DNA of 64,000 bases from Patescibacteria group bacterium (GTDB lineage Bacteria > Patescibacteria > Paceibacteria > UBA6257 > 2-01-FULL-56-20). The notes beneath the pieces are model-generated. The model was not told the origin of the DNA. It did no database searches and was given only the letters and a program-made list of their open reading frames with translations. The first letter of the stretch is position 1, and every line of letters begins with the position of its first letter. The stretch spans positions 186,001 through 250,000 of the forward strand of contig JAGXBC010000001.1 in NCBI GenBank assembly GCA_018971305.1, in the 5' to 3' direction. Made by a program: the position numbers and the translations under genes. Below, in pieces: positions 8,506-17,504 of the stretch.

Positions 8506-9147
8506 TTATTCAAGATAATCTACAACGACAGGCTCTGGCCTTAATTCATTATTTCCCTTGGCGCCACCGAAAATCCTAAGAGTGCTAAATCCCCTCACAA
8601 GCGAATGACCAATCCACCTCCTGTCTACCGGAGAAAATTTGTTCTGATCATCGCCGTCTTCAAAAAGAAGGCTTAAACCTAAAAATTCAAGCCATTCTTC
8701 GTGCCGCATGGCATTCAATCCCAGGTAATGGTAAGACCTCCCCGACGCTATAATATATCCGGGGAGAACCAGGTCGCTTTTCGATCTGCTCATAACCGTT
8801 CCGAATTCTTGTCGTAATATGCCAATAGCATCGTCTGAAATCGGAATGGAAAAATCTAATTGAGGTAAATACATAGCTTCACCGTTCTTATGTCGGGCAA
8901 CAGAGCATAAGCCGACAACGGTTGACACGCTTAACGCACAATTATCACGTAATAAAAGCAGCTCTTCCTTAACCGTATCTTTTTTAGAAACGTCTAGCAA
9001 AGAATACTTGCGCTCCGATTCGCTTTGCGTCATACCATTCGACTTATAAATAAAACAAACTGTTCGTAGGTTGACTAACTCTTTATTCCTTTCGGCAATT
9101 TCCAAGACAACGTCGATAGAATGCGCCGTCCCGTTCAGAGGAAGCAT
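8506..9147 (-). CDS. Unknown protein, possibly primase-like
   Basis: 213 residues from ATG 9147, chosen because GGAGGT sits 5 nt upstream. The in-frame ATG at 9159 is the codon that contains the start of that site. I do not recognise the family with certainty. A C-terminal stretch (SGRSYHYLGL, HEEWLEFLG, then DRRWIGHSLVRGFSTLRIFG) is reminiscent of archaeo-eukaryotic primase active-site blocks, in which an S-x-H motif precedes a conserved Arg/strand region. That is a low-confidence inference. It is soluble and has no signal peptide. TTGCGC-N17-TATATT lies upstream (complement 9190-9218). Confidence 0.6.
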   Translation of the reverse strand: MLPLNGTAHSIDVVLEIAERNKELVNLRTVCFIYKSNGMTQSESERKYSLLDVSKKDTVKEELLLLRDNCALSVSTVVGLCSVARHKNGEAMYLPQLDFSIPISDDAIGILRQEFGTVMSRSKSDLVLPGYIIASGRSYHYLGLNAMRHEEWLEFLGLSLLFEDGDDQNKFSPVDRRWIGHSLVRGFSTLRIFGGAKGNNELRPEPVVVDYLE

Positions 9148-9189
9148 ATAGACCTCCATGATTCAAGGATGTAAATTCGAGCTGTTTAG

Positions 9190-9218
9190 AATATAACCAA
9201 TCTGAACCTATGGCGCAA
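9190..9218 (-). promoter_or_regulatory. Promoter of the unknown gene at 8506
   Basis: On the minus strand TTGCGC (9218-9213), 17-nt spacer, TATATT (9195-9190), leaving a leader of about 35 nt with a strong Shine-Dalgarno site. Confidence 0.55.
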
Positions 9219-9225
9219 TAGTTTT

Positions 9226-10245
9226 CTACAACCTCGATATTGCTTCGTTAAATCCGCTCTCTGAAGCGCTCATAATTAGATAACCGTTATACCAGCCGTA
9301 AACGAAAGCGGCGCCCGGCGAAGAAAATGTCAGTTCGCGCGCTGGCTGACCGCTTAAAGTTATATCCTTGAATCCATTCGTGTCGGCATTGCCCGGGGAA
9401 GTTAAAAAGAATCCGGGAACTTGCGACGATTGTTCGATTTTTGCAACGTCGTCTTTCAGGAACAACCAATTCTCGGTCGGCTTCAGTTGCAGAATATATC
9501 CGGGCCAGGAACCATTTTTATCTTTGTAAACAAACATCGTCGCGTCCGTATTGAAATGGGCGAAGAGATAAGCCGGATCCAAAAGCGCCACATCGGCATA
9601 ATTTAAAAGCTGGATTGCTTCATAGTTATTGCCTTTCTCATCCTCGGCGTTCACTTCAAAGAAACCTCCGGTACTCGTTGACGGCAAAATTCCTAAAAGT
9701 TTTTGGCTGTACGTTTGCAAATCAAAAGAACTTTGGGCCGTGGAACGGATAACAAGCACAAGCGTTTTATCCGCAGATTTCTTAAAGAACGATTGATGAA
9801 TAGTACTCCCTGCCGCAGTCACCGATTGATTTGCGCCAGTTTGTTGCTGTGCCGGCTGTCCTGCCTGATCCTGTTTCTGAATGGTAGCGGGGGCTCCGGT
9901 ACTGCCACCAGGAGGAGGCAAGATATTATAGAACAAAAATGCTCCGGCACCGATAGCGCCAATGGCAATGAGTGTGATGAGGGGAATTAAAAAACTATTT
10001 TTTTTTATGCCTCCAGCCGGTCCGTTGGTTTCTTCCGTTTGCACCGGACGCACGGTTGCGACTTTCACGCTTTTGAATCTCGGGCCAGAACCTCCGCTTG
10101 CCACCATCGATTCAATATCCGATTGCATCGTACGAATCCTTACCTCGTGCGGCGGCTCGGGAATGCTCGGGCTTGAATCTTCGGTGTTTGGCGATTGCCC
10201 GACACTGCCAGCTGCCCAAAAATTTTCTTGATTGTTTTCTGCCAT
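9226..10245 (-). CDS. Single-pass membrane protein of unknown function
   Basis: 339 residues. The first 80 are polar and probably cytoplasmic. One transmembrane helix (about residues 84-106, FLIPLITLIAIGAIGAGAFLF) is followed by a Pro/Gly/Gln-rich linker and a 200-residue outer domain with no motif I can name. A TAAAAT (complement 10254-10259) ends 8 nt before the ATG, a leaderless-type start. It is divergent from gpmI with an 84-nt gap. Short-tailed single-pass proteins like this are common in CPR genomes, but the function is unknown. Confidence 0.75.
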   Translation of the reverse strand: MAENNQENFWAAGSVGQSPNTEDSSPSIPEPPHEVRIRTMQSDIESMVASGGSGPRFKSVKVATVRPVQTEETNGPAGGIKKNSFLIPLITLIAIGAIGAGAFLFYNILPPPGGSTGAPATIQKQDQAGQPAQQQTGANQSVTAAGSTIHQSFFKKSADKTLVLVIRSTAQSSFDLQTYSQKLLGILPSTSTGGFFEVNAEDEKGNNYEAIQLLNYADVALLDPAYLFAHFNTDATMFVYKDKNGSWPGYILQLKPTENWLFLKDDVAKIEQSSQVPGFFLTSPGNADTNGFKDITLSGQPARELTFSSPGAAFVYGWYNGYLIMSASESGFNEAISRL

Positions 10246-10329
10246 TTGTTTTTATTTTAACATCCGGAAACCGATTATCGCCAACGGCACCGATTACTAA
10301 AATCCCAGGGATGGTTTAGAATTAAAGTT

Positions 10330-11862
10330 ATGCAGAAACGTTCGGTAATGCTTATAATTTTGGACGGTTGGGGAATTGGCAAAGAAGACGATACCAATCC
10401 GGTTAACATCGCGAAGCCGGAGACATTTTCCTGGCTACGAAAAAATTTTCCCTTAACTAGCCTGCGGGCATCGGGTATTGCAGTAGGTCTCCCCTGGGGA
10501 GAAACAGGCAACAGCGAGGTCGGACATTTAACGCTCGGTGCCGGCAAGGTTATATATCAATACTACCCGAAAATCACTATGGCTATTCAAGACGGCAGCT
10601 TCTTTGAAAATCCGGTCTTAAAAGATGCCTTCGCCCATGCAAGAAAAAATAGCTCGGCAGTCAACTTCGCCGGGCTTTTGAGCCGCGGCAACGTCCATGC
10701 GGCGCTCGATCATCTGCTAGCTCTTATTGAAATGGGCGAGAAAGAAAACGTGCCGGTGAAACTTCATCTTTTCGCCGACGGCAAGGACACCCCTCCCAAG
10801 AGCGTGCTAAAATTCCTCAAAGAAATTCCCGCGGAAAAAATTGCCACGCTCACCGGCCGCTATTACGCGATGGACCGCAGCGGAAAATGGCAACTAACTG
10901 AACAGGCTTATAACAACCTTGTCGGTAAATCAGGAATAATCGTCGTGAGTCCCGACGAAGAGTTGGAAAAGGTTTTCTCCCGCGATCTTTCGGAAGAATA
11001 TCTACCGCCCTTAAGATTCGGCGCCGGAAGTGAGATAAAAGACGGCGAGTCGCTTGTCTTCTTCAACTACCGCGAAGACAGCATCCGTCAGACAGCCGAG
11101 GCCTTCATTTTAAAAGATTTCAACGAATTCCCGCGTGAAAATTTCCAAGACCTGTATATCGCCACATTCACCCATTATGAAGACAAACTTACTGCTCCGG
11201 TTGTTTTTGACGGCGACAAAGTAATGGAACCTCTCGGCAAAGTCATAAGTGATGCCGGGAAAAATCAACTGCGTCTCGCCGAGAGCTATAAATATGCCCA
11301 CGTAACATTTTTTTTCAACGGCTATAGAGAATCACCTTTCAAAAACGAGTATAGAATTTTAATTCCTTCTCTCTCAACCGCCAAACCAGAAGAGCATCCC
11401 GAACTCCAAGCCCAGGCCATAACCGACCGCCTGCTGGAAACAATACAAAATCCGGCATTTGATTTTATTCTTGTCAATTATTCCAACCCGGATACGATGG
11501 GACACACTGCCAACTTTGAGGCCGGCGTGGAAGCCGTTCGCACCATAGATAAAGAACTCGGCCGCCTTTTAAAATCGGCGATAAACCCGGACATGGCGAT
11601 TATCATAACTTCCGATCACGGCAATATAGAAGAAATGCTTGATCCAACCACTGGTTTACCCGAAAGTCAGCACGATCCGAACCCGGTCCCCTTATATCTC
11701 ATCGCTCCGGAATTCAAGGGGAAAAAATTCTTGAACTGGCAGAATATTGAGAACGAAACGATGGGCGGACTAGCGGATGTCGCCCCTACCATTTTGGAAC
11801 TTTTAGGCATCAAACAGCCGCCCGAAATGACGGGTAGAAGCCTATTGGAGGGGTTAATATAA
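10330..11862 (+). CDS. gpmI: 2,3-bisphosphoglycerate-independent phosphoglycerate mutase
   Basis: 510 residues, full length. It interconverts 3- and 2-phosphoglycerate in glycolysis using two Mn ions and a phosphoserine. The metal motif LDGWGIG is near the N-terminus and the catalytic serine is in GNSEVGHLTLGAGK (about residue 60). The metal ligands NYSNPDTMGH and ITSDHGNIEEM are near the C-terminus. A TAGAAT (10317-10322) ends 7 nt before the ATG, with no Shine-Dalgarno site. Confidence 0.95.
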   Translation: MQKRSVMLIILDGWGIGKEDDTNPVNIAKPETFSWLRKNFPLTSLRASGIAVGLPWGETGNSEVGHLTLGAGKVIYQYYPKITMAIQDGSFFENPVLKDAFAHARKNSSAVNFAGLLSRGNVHAALDHLLALIEMGEKENVPVKLHLFADGKDTPPKSVLKFLKEIPAEKIATLTGRYYAMDRSGKWQLTEQAYNNLVGKSGIIVVSPDEELEKVFSRDLSEEYLPPLRFGAGSEIKDGESLVFFNYREDSIRQTAEAFILKDFNEFPRENFQDLYIATFTHYEDKLTAPVVFDGDKVMEPLGKVISDAGKNQLRLAESYKYAHVTFFFNGYRESPFKNEYRILIPSLSTAKPEEHPELQAQAITDRLLETIQNPAFDFILVNYSNPDTMGHTANFEAGVEAVRTIDKELGRLLKSAINPDMAIIITSDHGNIEEMLDPTTGLPESQHDPNPVPLYLIAPEFKGKKFLNWQNIENETMGGLADVAPTILELLGIKQPPEMTGRSLLEGLI

Positions 11863-11922
11863 TCCGCTCCATTAAAGAAAATATACATCCGCTTTGCCCG
11901 TTTTTTGCTATAATTATATAAA

Positions 11923-12270
11923 GTGAAATTTCTAGCTAAAATCTTTCTCGTCATAGCCGCTAACGCCGGAGCAATCTGGGCGGCAGCGACTTATGTTCCC
12001 GGATTCCATTTCTCCGGGAGCACGATAGAACTCCTTGAGCTCGCCCTTATATTAATGGCTCTCAATCTTATATTAAAGCCAATCGTTAAATTACTTCTCG
12101 GTCCGATAATTGTCCTCACGCTCGGCATCGGCCTTATAGTAGTAAATGCTTTAATGCTTTATATTCTTGACATTTTTTCCAAAAGCATTACGATTGAAAC
12201 CATTCCTGCGCTAGTTTACGGAACGCTCATCGTCAGCGTTATAAATTTTATTGTTCACCTTGCGACGTAG
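11923..12270 (+). CDS. Phage holin family IV / YvlD-like small membrane protein
   Basis: 115 residues from GTG 11923, almost entirely hydrophobic with four membrane segments (for example NLILKPIVKLLLGPIIVLTLGIGLIVVNALMLYIL), the pattern of the PF04020 holin superfamily IV / YvlD family. Its role in bacteria is unclear. A perfect TATAAT (11909-11914) ends 8 nt before the GTG, so translation probably begins at the very 5' end of the mRNA. It is followed closely by secG. Confidence 0.8.
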   Translation: MKFLAKIFLVIAANAGAIWAAATYVPGFHFSGSTIELLELALILMALNLILKPIVKLLLGPIIVLTLGIGLIVVNALMLYILDIFSKSITIETIPALVYGTLIVSVINFIVHLAT

Positions 12271-12279
12271 GAATCTTTA

Positions 12280-12501
12280 TTGGACATGTTAATCCCAATT
12301 CTCCAAATAATTATCGCTCTGGTCTTGGTCGTACTTATATTACTGCAGGAACGTTCTGCCGGGCTTTCCGGTATTTTTGGCGGCGAAGGCGGCGGGTTCT
12401 ATCAAACTCGCCGAGGCCTGGAAAAGGTTATTTTTTATTCCACGATAGTGCTTACGATTATTTTCGTAGCTCTTGCGATATATCAGCTTATTTACGGTTA
12501 A
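12280..12501 (+). CDS. secG: Preprotein translocase subunit SecG
   Basis: 73 residues. Two transmembrane helices flank the SecG signature LLQERSAGLSGIFGGEGGGFYQTRRG. It is the accessory subunit of the SecYEG channel. The start is uncertain: TTG at 12280 lies 7 nt after AGGA, while ATG 12286 would give a protein two residues shorter. It begins 9 nt after the preceding stop, so it is probably co-transcribed with the holin-like gene. Confidence 0.85.
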   Translation: MDMLIPILQIIIALVLVVLILLQERSAGLSGIFGGEGGGFYQTRRGLEKVIFYSTIVLTIIFVALAIYQLIYG

Positions 12502-12517
12502 AACCGGCGGCGGATAA

Positions 12518-12573
12518 CGAATTTCATCGCGTACGAACGAATTCGTAAAATTTGCGCCGGATCAGAAATTCGT
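12518..12573. promoter_or_regulatory. Repeated ACGAATT motifs before the ABC substrate-binding gene
   Basis: ACGAATT occurs at 12518-12524, as the palindrome ACGAATTCGT at 12537-12546, and inverted (AATTCGT) at 12567-12573. A TAAAAT at 12546-12551 overlaps the palindrome, so an operator is possible. Confidence 0.35.
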
Positions 12574-12576
12574 TTT

Positions 12577-14226
12577 ATGTATACGCTTAAAAAAATATTC
12601 CTTGCGCTCACTGTTAAAGAAAAAGTCGTCTTTGTCGGAGCCGCTATACTCTTTATTATCAGCGGTCTTACTCTTTTCGGCCTCGGGCTAGCCAAATCCA
12701 CGGAGGCCGTACCGGCGGCAGGCGGAAGATATGCTGAGGGAGTTGTGGGCCAGCCCATCTATATAAATCCCGTAATAGCTTCAAACGAAATAGACAGGGG
12801 TTTGGTCAAACTTGTTTTCAGCAACATCCAGGATATTGCGGACAAAATTGACGTTTCACCGGACGGCAGGATATGGAAAATACGCCTCAAAACCGATCTC
12901 CATTGGCAGGACGGAGAGAAGCTCACTAGCGACGACGTTATTTTCACAATCCAAAAAATACAAGACCAAGAAACCAATTCTCCATTTTTCGGTGAATGGC
13001 AGGGGGTGGCGGCTCAACGCTTAAGCGAATTAGAATTGCAACTAAGCCTTGTAAACCCCTACGCCTTTTTCTCCGACACCCTCAAGAATCTTTACATTTT
13101 ACCAAAACACCTTTTCGCAGACGTACCGCCTGCCAACTGGCGACTCTCCGATTATAATTTAAAACCCATCGGCAGCGGGCCTTATAAATTCCTCTCTTAC
13201 GATAAAAGAACCGATGGTTTTATTTATATGTACAGACTTGCCGCCTGGGATAAATACTTCGGAGACAAATCGCTTATCCAAAATTTTGACTTTCAACTAT
13301 TTTCCAACGCAGACGACCTTATCAATAATTTCAACTCTGGGGCCATTGATGGCATTGCCGGAATTGAACCGGCTGAAATCGCGCAGATAAAACGCCCCTA
13401 CGAAAACATCTCTTTCCGCTTGCCTAACTACTATGCCGTATTCCTCAATCAGTCAAAAAGCGTTCCGCTTAAGGATGTAGCCGTACGCCAGGCACTGACA
13501 TTAGCGACTGACAAAGAAAATATCATAAATAGCGTTTTGGGTGGACGTGGCAGTATTGATGCCGGTCCGATTCCCGAAGGCGCACCCTACTACAATCCGG
13601 GAATAGAAACTGCCACCAACTCCCTCGAACTTGCCTCCGCGACCCTGGATGCCGCCGGTTGGAAAATTGACGCTTCCGGCACGCGCGAAAAGACCATCGG
13701 TAAAACCAAGGTGCCGCTGGAGCTGAACCTCTCGGTACCGCAAATAGATTTTCTGACACAGACCGCGGATATTCTGCGGCAAGAATGGCAGCGTGTCGGA
13801 TTTAAAATCAACATCGTCTCGCAGCCTATTAACGATATAACTGATAACACGATAAAAAATAGGGACTACGAAATGCTCTTGTTCGGCAATGTTCTCGGCC
13901 GGAGTTCAGACCTTTTTTCTTTCTGGCATTCATCGGAAAGATTCTACCCTGGGTTAAATCTGGCAATTTACAATAATAAAACGGCCGATCCGCTCATTGA
14001 GTCAATCAGGCAAAATCTGGATAATACCAATCGAACCGATCAGTTCAACAAACTATTAAGTATTATAATGAACGACTATCCCGCGGTTTTTCTCTACTCT
14101 CCGGACTACCTATACCTCGCGAGCAAGAATCTTCACGGAGTTGAGAGCGGATTCCTATCTGATCCATCCGATATCTTCACCACTGCCAATAAATGGTATC
14201 TAAAAACAGCAAGGGTGCTAAAATAG
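12577..14226 (+). CDS. ABC transporter substrate-binding protein, family 5 (oligopeptide-type)
   Basis: 549 residues. An N-terminal signal anchor (about residues 18-40, VVFVGAAILFIISGLTLFGLGLA) is followed by the SBP_bac_5 fold: PIYINPVIASNEIDRGLVKLVF, WHWQDGEKLTSDDVIFT-like block, and LRQALTLATDKENII. In this family the domain captures peptides outside the membrane for a permease. No permease or ATPase gene is next to it, and I see no lipobox cysteine, so it seems to be tethered by its helix. Confidence 0.88.
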   Translation: MYTLKKIFLALTVKEKVVFVGAAILFIISGLTLFGLGLAKSTEAVPAAGGRYAEGVVGQPIYINPVIASNEIDRGLVKLVFSNIQDIADKIDVSPDGRIWKIRLKTDLHWQDGEKLTSDDVIFTIQKIQDQETNSPFFGEWQGVAAQRLSELELQLSLVNPYAFFSDTLKNLYILPKHLFADVPPANWRLSDYNLKPIGSGPYKFLSYDKRTDGFIYMYRLAAWDKYFGDKSLIQNFDFQLFSNADDLINNFNSGAIDGIAGIEPAEIAQIKRPYENISFRLPNYYAVFLNQSKSVPLKDVAVRQALTLATDKENIINSVLGGRGSIDAGPIPEGAPYYNPGIETATNSLELASATLDAAGWKIDASGTREKTIGKTKVPLELNLSVPQIDFLTQTADILRQEWQRVGFKINIVSQPINDITDNTIKNRDYEMLLFGNVLGRSSDLFSFWHSSERFYPGLNLAIYNNKTADPLIESIRQNLDNTNRTDQFNKLLSIIMNDYPAVFLYSPDYLYLASKNLHGVESGFLSDPSDIFTTANKWYLKTARVLK

Positions 14227-14246
14227 GCAATCATCAAAGGCGCGGC

Positions 14247-14274
14247 TTGACTTTACTGCCCTATCTGCTATAAT
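14247..14274 (+). promoter_or_regulatory. Promoter upstream of tRNA-Leu
   Basis: TTGACT (14247-14252), 16-nt spacer, TATAAT (14269-14274) preceded by TG (extended -10). Transcription would start near 14281, about 113 nt before the tRNA. This leaves a leader with no ORF longer than 12 codons. Confidence 0.7.
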
Positions 14275-14393
14275 GATAATAATCTCAATTAATACCTCCT
14301 TTTGCTAATTGACTTCGATGATGGCTTTTAACCAGGCGACATATCTGCTGTTTTAAGAGAATTCTGCGTGCTTTTTGTTATTAAATTTTCCTT

Positions 14394-14477
14394 GCCCTCC
14401 TGGTGGAATTGGCAGACACGTACGCTTCAGGTGCGTATGTCCGCAAGGACGTAGAGGTTCAAATCCTCTGGAGGGCA
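14394..14477 (+). tRNA. tRNA-Leu (anticodon CAG)
   Basis: 84-nt class II tRNA. The acceptor GCCCTCC pairs with GGAGGGC. The anticodon loop is TTCAGGT (CAG) on a TACGC/GCGTA stem. There is a long variable arm (TGTCC-GCAA-GGACG) and a TTCAAAT T-loop. The 3' CCA is not encoded and must be added by an enzyme. Confidence 0.95.
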
Positions 14478-14569
14478 CAAGCGCATCCCGCCGAAACGGG
14501 ACGATCACAAAATTATAGGGGTTCCAACACCGCTCCCCTAACACAAAATAAAATCTAAATAAAAAAATT

Positions 14570-16459
14570 ATGCTAAAAAAATCAACGGAACGTCCGCGGA
14601 TAAAACCTCCGGCCGTGCCGCGTCGTAATCCTCCGGATGCAGGCGGGGCAATTCCAAAGCGAACCGCTCGTCCGGCACAAACCGGATCACGAGGCGGAAA
14701 TGGCAACGCCTTTCAACACGCGCGTCATTTTTCGCGCACACGCGAAACTAATCCATCTCCGAAACCGGAATACGAAAAAACGGGCGGCGATGAAAATAGC
14801 GACAAACTCCGCTTCGTACCCCTTGGCGGACTGGAAGAAGTCGGGAGAAATTCTATGTTCTATGAATACAAGAACGAGATCGTCGTGGTAGATCTCGGCC
14901 TGCAATTTCCGGAAGAAGAAACTCCGGGAATAGATTATATAATTCCCAACGTCACTTATCTTGAAAAGAAAAAAACCAATGTCCAGGCCGTAATTTTGAC
15001 TCACGCTCACTACGACCACATCGGCGCCGTTCCGCACGTCATAGAAAAACTCGGCAATCCTCCGATATACACGACATCCATCACGAAAGCGATAATAGAA
15101 AAACGCCAATCGGATTTCCCGAACAGTCCGAAACTGAACATTGAGGTCATCAAGAATGGAGATAAAATCAAACTCTCTAATTATTTTGAAGCGGAGTTCT
15201 TCGGCGTACCGCATACTGTCCCAGAAACTGTCGGAGTTGTTTTAAAAACTCCCATAGGAAATATGGTTCACTTCGCCGACTTCAGAATTGAATATGACGA
15301 GAAGGGAACCGCTCACGGCCTTGAAGAATTCGAGCGCATCGGCAAACTCGGTATCCACACATTTACCATAGACAGCACCAATGCCGAAAAAGAAGGAAAA
15401 ACAATTTCGGAAAAAACCGTTGAGAAAAACCTGGAAGAGATCTTCCGCAAATCAGACGGCAGGATAATCGTCGCCACCTTCGCTTCGCTTTTAACCCGCA
15501 TCGCGGAAATAATAAAAATAGCCGAGAAAATCGGGCGGCGCGTGGCTTTATCCGGCTATTCAATGAAAACCAACGTACAGATCGCGCAAAACCTCGGCTT
15601 TATCAAAGCCAAACAGGGAACGATAATCTCTCTTGATGAAATAAACAAGCATAGGGACGAGAAACTTCTTATCCTCTCCACCGGCGCCCAAGGCGAAGCG
15701 AATGCCAGCTTGATGAAAATAATCAACGGCGAACACCGGCAGGTTAAACTCAAACACGGCGACACGGTTGTGCTTTCGTCTTCCGTAATCCCGGGAAACG
15801 AGCGAAGCGTCCAAGTCGTGAAAGATAATCTGGCAAGACAGGGTGCGATAGTCCACACTTCGGCATTGATAGACATCCACTCTTCCGGACACGCCCCCAA
15901 AGATGACCTGCAACTCGTAATGAAACTTATTAAGCCGAAATTCCTGCTCCCCGTTCATGGCTACTATTTCATGCGCTCGGCAAACGCCCAGTCGGCGCGG
16001 GAAGTTGGCATACCGAAAGAAAACGTCATCTTGATGGACAACGGCCAAGTCGCCGAACTTGATAAAGACAGTTTCAAAATAACCAAAGAAACCGTTCCGG
16101 CGTTTTACGTTATGGTTGACGGCCTTGGCGTCGGCGACGTGGAAGAAGTGGTTCTCCGCGACAGGCGCGCGCTTGCCGCCGAAGGAATGGTTGTGATTAT
16201 CACAACCATAGATAAAGACAAAGGTAAATTACTTAAGAGCCCGGACATCATTTCGCGCGGATTTATTTATCTCAAAGAAAATCAGGAGGTCTTAGATCAG
16301 GTGAGAAAAAAGATCCGCGACCTGATGCAGCGCCTGCCGAGCTACCAGCCGATTGAAGCCGACTATCTGAAAACCCTTATCCGCGATCAAGTAGGACAGT
16401 TCCTCTATACTAAAACCAAGAGACGTCCCATGATATTGCCGGTAATAATAGAAATCTAG
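14570..16459 (+). CDS. rnj: Ribonuclease J (beta-CASP metallo-beta-lactamase nuclease)
   Basis: 629 residues. After a basic, Pro/Arg-rich extension of about 75 residues comes the MBL core with the zinc motif HAHYDHIGAVP (about 145), HFADFRIEYD, the beta-CASP motifs (VALSGYSMKTN, LSTGAQGEANASL) and DIHSSGHAPKDDLQ, then the C-terminal domain. RNase J has 5'-3' exo- and endonuclease activity in mRNA decay and rRNA maturation. The start at ATG 14570 has no Shine-Dalgarno site. The long basic tail may bind RNA, as inferred from composition. A terminator follows at 16471. Confidence 0.93.
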   Translation: MLKKSTERPRIKPPAVPRRNPPDAGGAIPKRTARPAQTGSRGGNGNAFQHARHFSRTRETNPSPKPEYEKTGGDENSDKLRFVPLGGLEEVGRNSMFYEYKNEIVVVDLGLQFPEEETPGIDYIIPNVTYLEKKKTNVQAVILTHAHYDHIGAVPHVIEKLGNPPIYTTSITKAIIEKRQSDFPNSPKLNIEVIKNGDKIKLSNYFEAEFFGVPHTVPETVGVVLKTPIGNMVHFADFRIEYDEKGTAHGLEEFERIGKLGIHTFTIDSTNAEKEGKTISEKTVEKNLEEIFRKSDGRIIVATFASLLTRIAEIIKIAEKIGRRVALSGYSMKTNVQIAQNLGFIKAKQGTIISLDEINKHRDEKLLILSTGAQGEANASLMKIINGEHRQVKLKHGDTVVLSSSVIPGNERSVQVVKDNLARQGAIVHTSALIDIHSSGHAPKDDLQLVMKLIKPKFLLPVHGYYFMRSANAQSAREVGIPKENVILMDNGQVAELDKDSFKITKETVPAFYVMVDGLGVGDVEEVVLRDRRALAAEGMVVIITTIDKDKGKLLKSPDIISRGFIYLKENQEVLDQVRKKIRDLMQRLPSYQPIEADYLKTLIRDQVGQFLYTKTKRRPMILPVIIEI

Positions 16460-16470
16460 TTAACCATAAA

Positions 16471-16497
16471 AAAACCGCACAAAATGCGGTTTTTATG
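16471..16497 (+). terminator. Terminator after RNase J
   Basis: AAAACCGCA / TGCGGTTTT stem with a CAAAA loop and T-rich tail. The -10 of trpS begins 2 nt after it. Confidence 0.8.
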
Positions 16498-16511
16498 TTA
16501 GAATTTTAATT

Positions 16512-17504
16512 ATGAAACCAATTCTTGTTTCCGGCATCCAGACTTCAGGCCGATTGCACCTTGGCAATTATTTGGGCGCCTTAAAAAATTTTGTTGACCT
16601 GCAAAATTCGGGAAAGTACGATTGTTATTTTTTCTTAGCCGACTTACATTCATTAACCGAGGCGTTCAATCCAGAAGATAAACATAAACAAGTCATTGAA
16701 CTGGCCGCGGATTTTCTGGCTGCCGGCCTGGACCCCAAGAAATCCGTTATCTTCCAGCAATCGCAGGTCCCGGCGCATACGGAACTCGGATGGATTTTCA
16801 ATACGATTACGCCATTCGGAGAATTAAACAGGATGACACAGTTTAAAGAGAAATCCGACGCGCAAAAAGAAAATGCGAATGTCGGGCTTTTAACTTATCC
16901 CACTCTGATGGCCGCCGACATTCTTTTATATGACGCCAAATTTGTGCCGGTTGGCGACGACCAAAAACAGCATTTGGAACTCACGAGAACTATCGCCCGT
17001 AAATTCAACGCCAAATTCGGCGAAACTTTCACGGAGCCACAACCACTATTTACAGCAGCCACTCGGGTGATGAACCTTGGCGAACCGGAGCGAAAAATGT
17101 CCAAGTCGCGCTCGCATCCACAAAACGTGATTTTCGTTGACGACTCGCCGGAAGAAATTTCCGCCAAAATAAAATCCGCCGTAACAGACTCCGGCTCGGA
17201 GGTTAAGTACGACATCAAAAACAAACCCGCAATAAGCAACTTGCTTACTATCTATTCCGCCCTAAGCGGAGAAGCCATCCCTAAACTGGAGAAATATTTC
17301 ACAGGGAAAAAGTATTCAGAGTTCAAAGTTAAGCTTGCAGAGCTGATATCCGATTACTTCGCGGATTACCGCAAGAAGAAAAAGTTATTACTCGCCAAAC
17401 CGCAGACACTTATAACAACGCTCAAATCCGGTTCAGCCAAAGCGGCAAAAGTTGCCGACAAAAAGATACACGAAGTTAAAAAAATAATAGGATTGGCGAT
17501 TTAA
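16512..17504 (+). CDS. trpS: Tryptophanyl-tRNA synthetase
   Basis: 330 residues, class I synthetase of normal bacterial length. The HIGH-like motif is GRLHLGNYLGAL near the N-terminus. The KMSKS motif is RKMSKSRSHP (about residue 196). It charges tRNA-Trp. A TAGAAT (16499-16504) ends 7 nt before the ATG with no Shine-Dalgarno site. Its stop overlaps the stop of the convergent ileS by a few bases. Confidence 0.95.
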   Translation: MKPILVSGIQTSGRLHLGNYLGALKNFVDLQNSGKYDCYFFLADLHSLTEAFNPEDKHKQVIELAADFLAAGLDPKKSVIFQQSQVPAHTELGWIFNTITPFGELNRMTQFKEKSDAQKENANVGLLTYPTLMAADILLYDAKFVPVGDDQKQHLELTRTIARKFNAKFGETFTEPQPLFTAATRVMNLGEPERKMSKSRSHPQNVIFVDDSPEEISAKIKSAVTDSGSEVKYDIKNKPAISNLLTIYSALSGEAIPKLEKYFTGKKYSEFKVKLAELISDYFADYRKKKKLLLAKPQTLITTLKSGSAKAAKVADKKIHEVKKIIGLAI

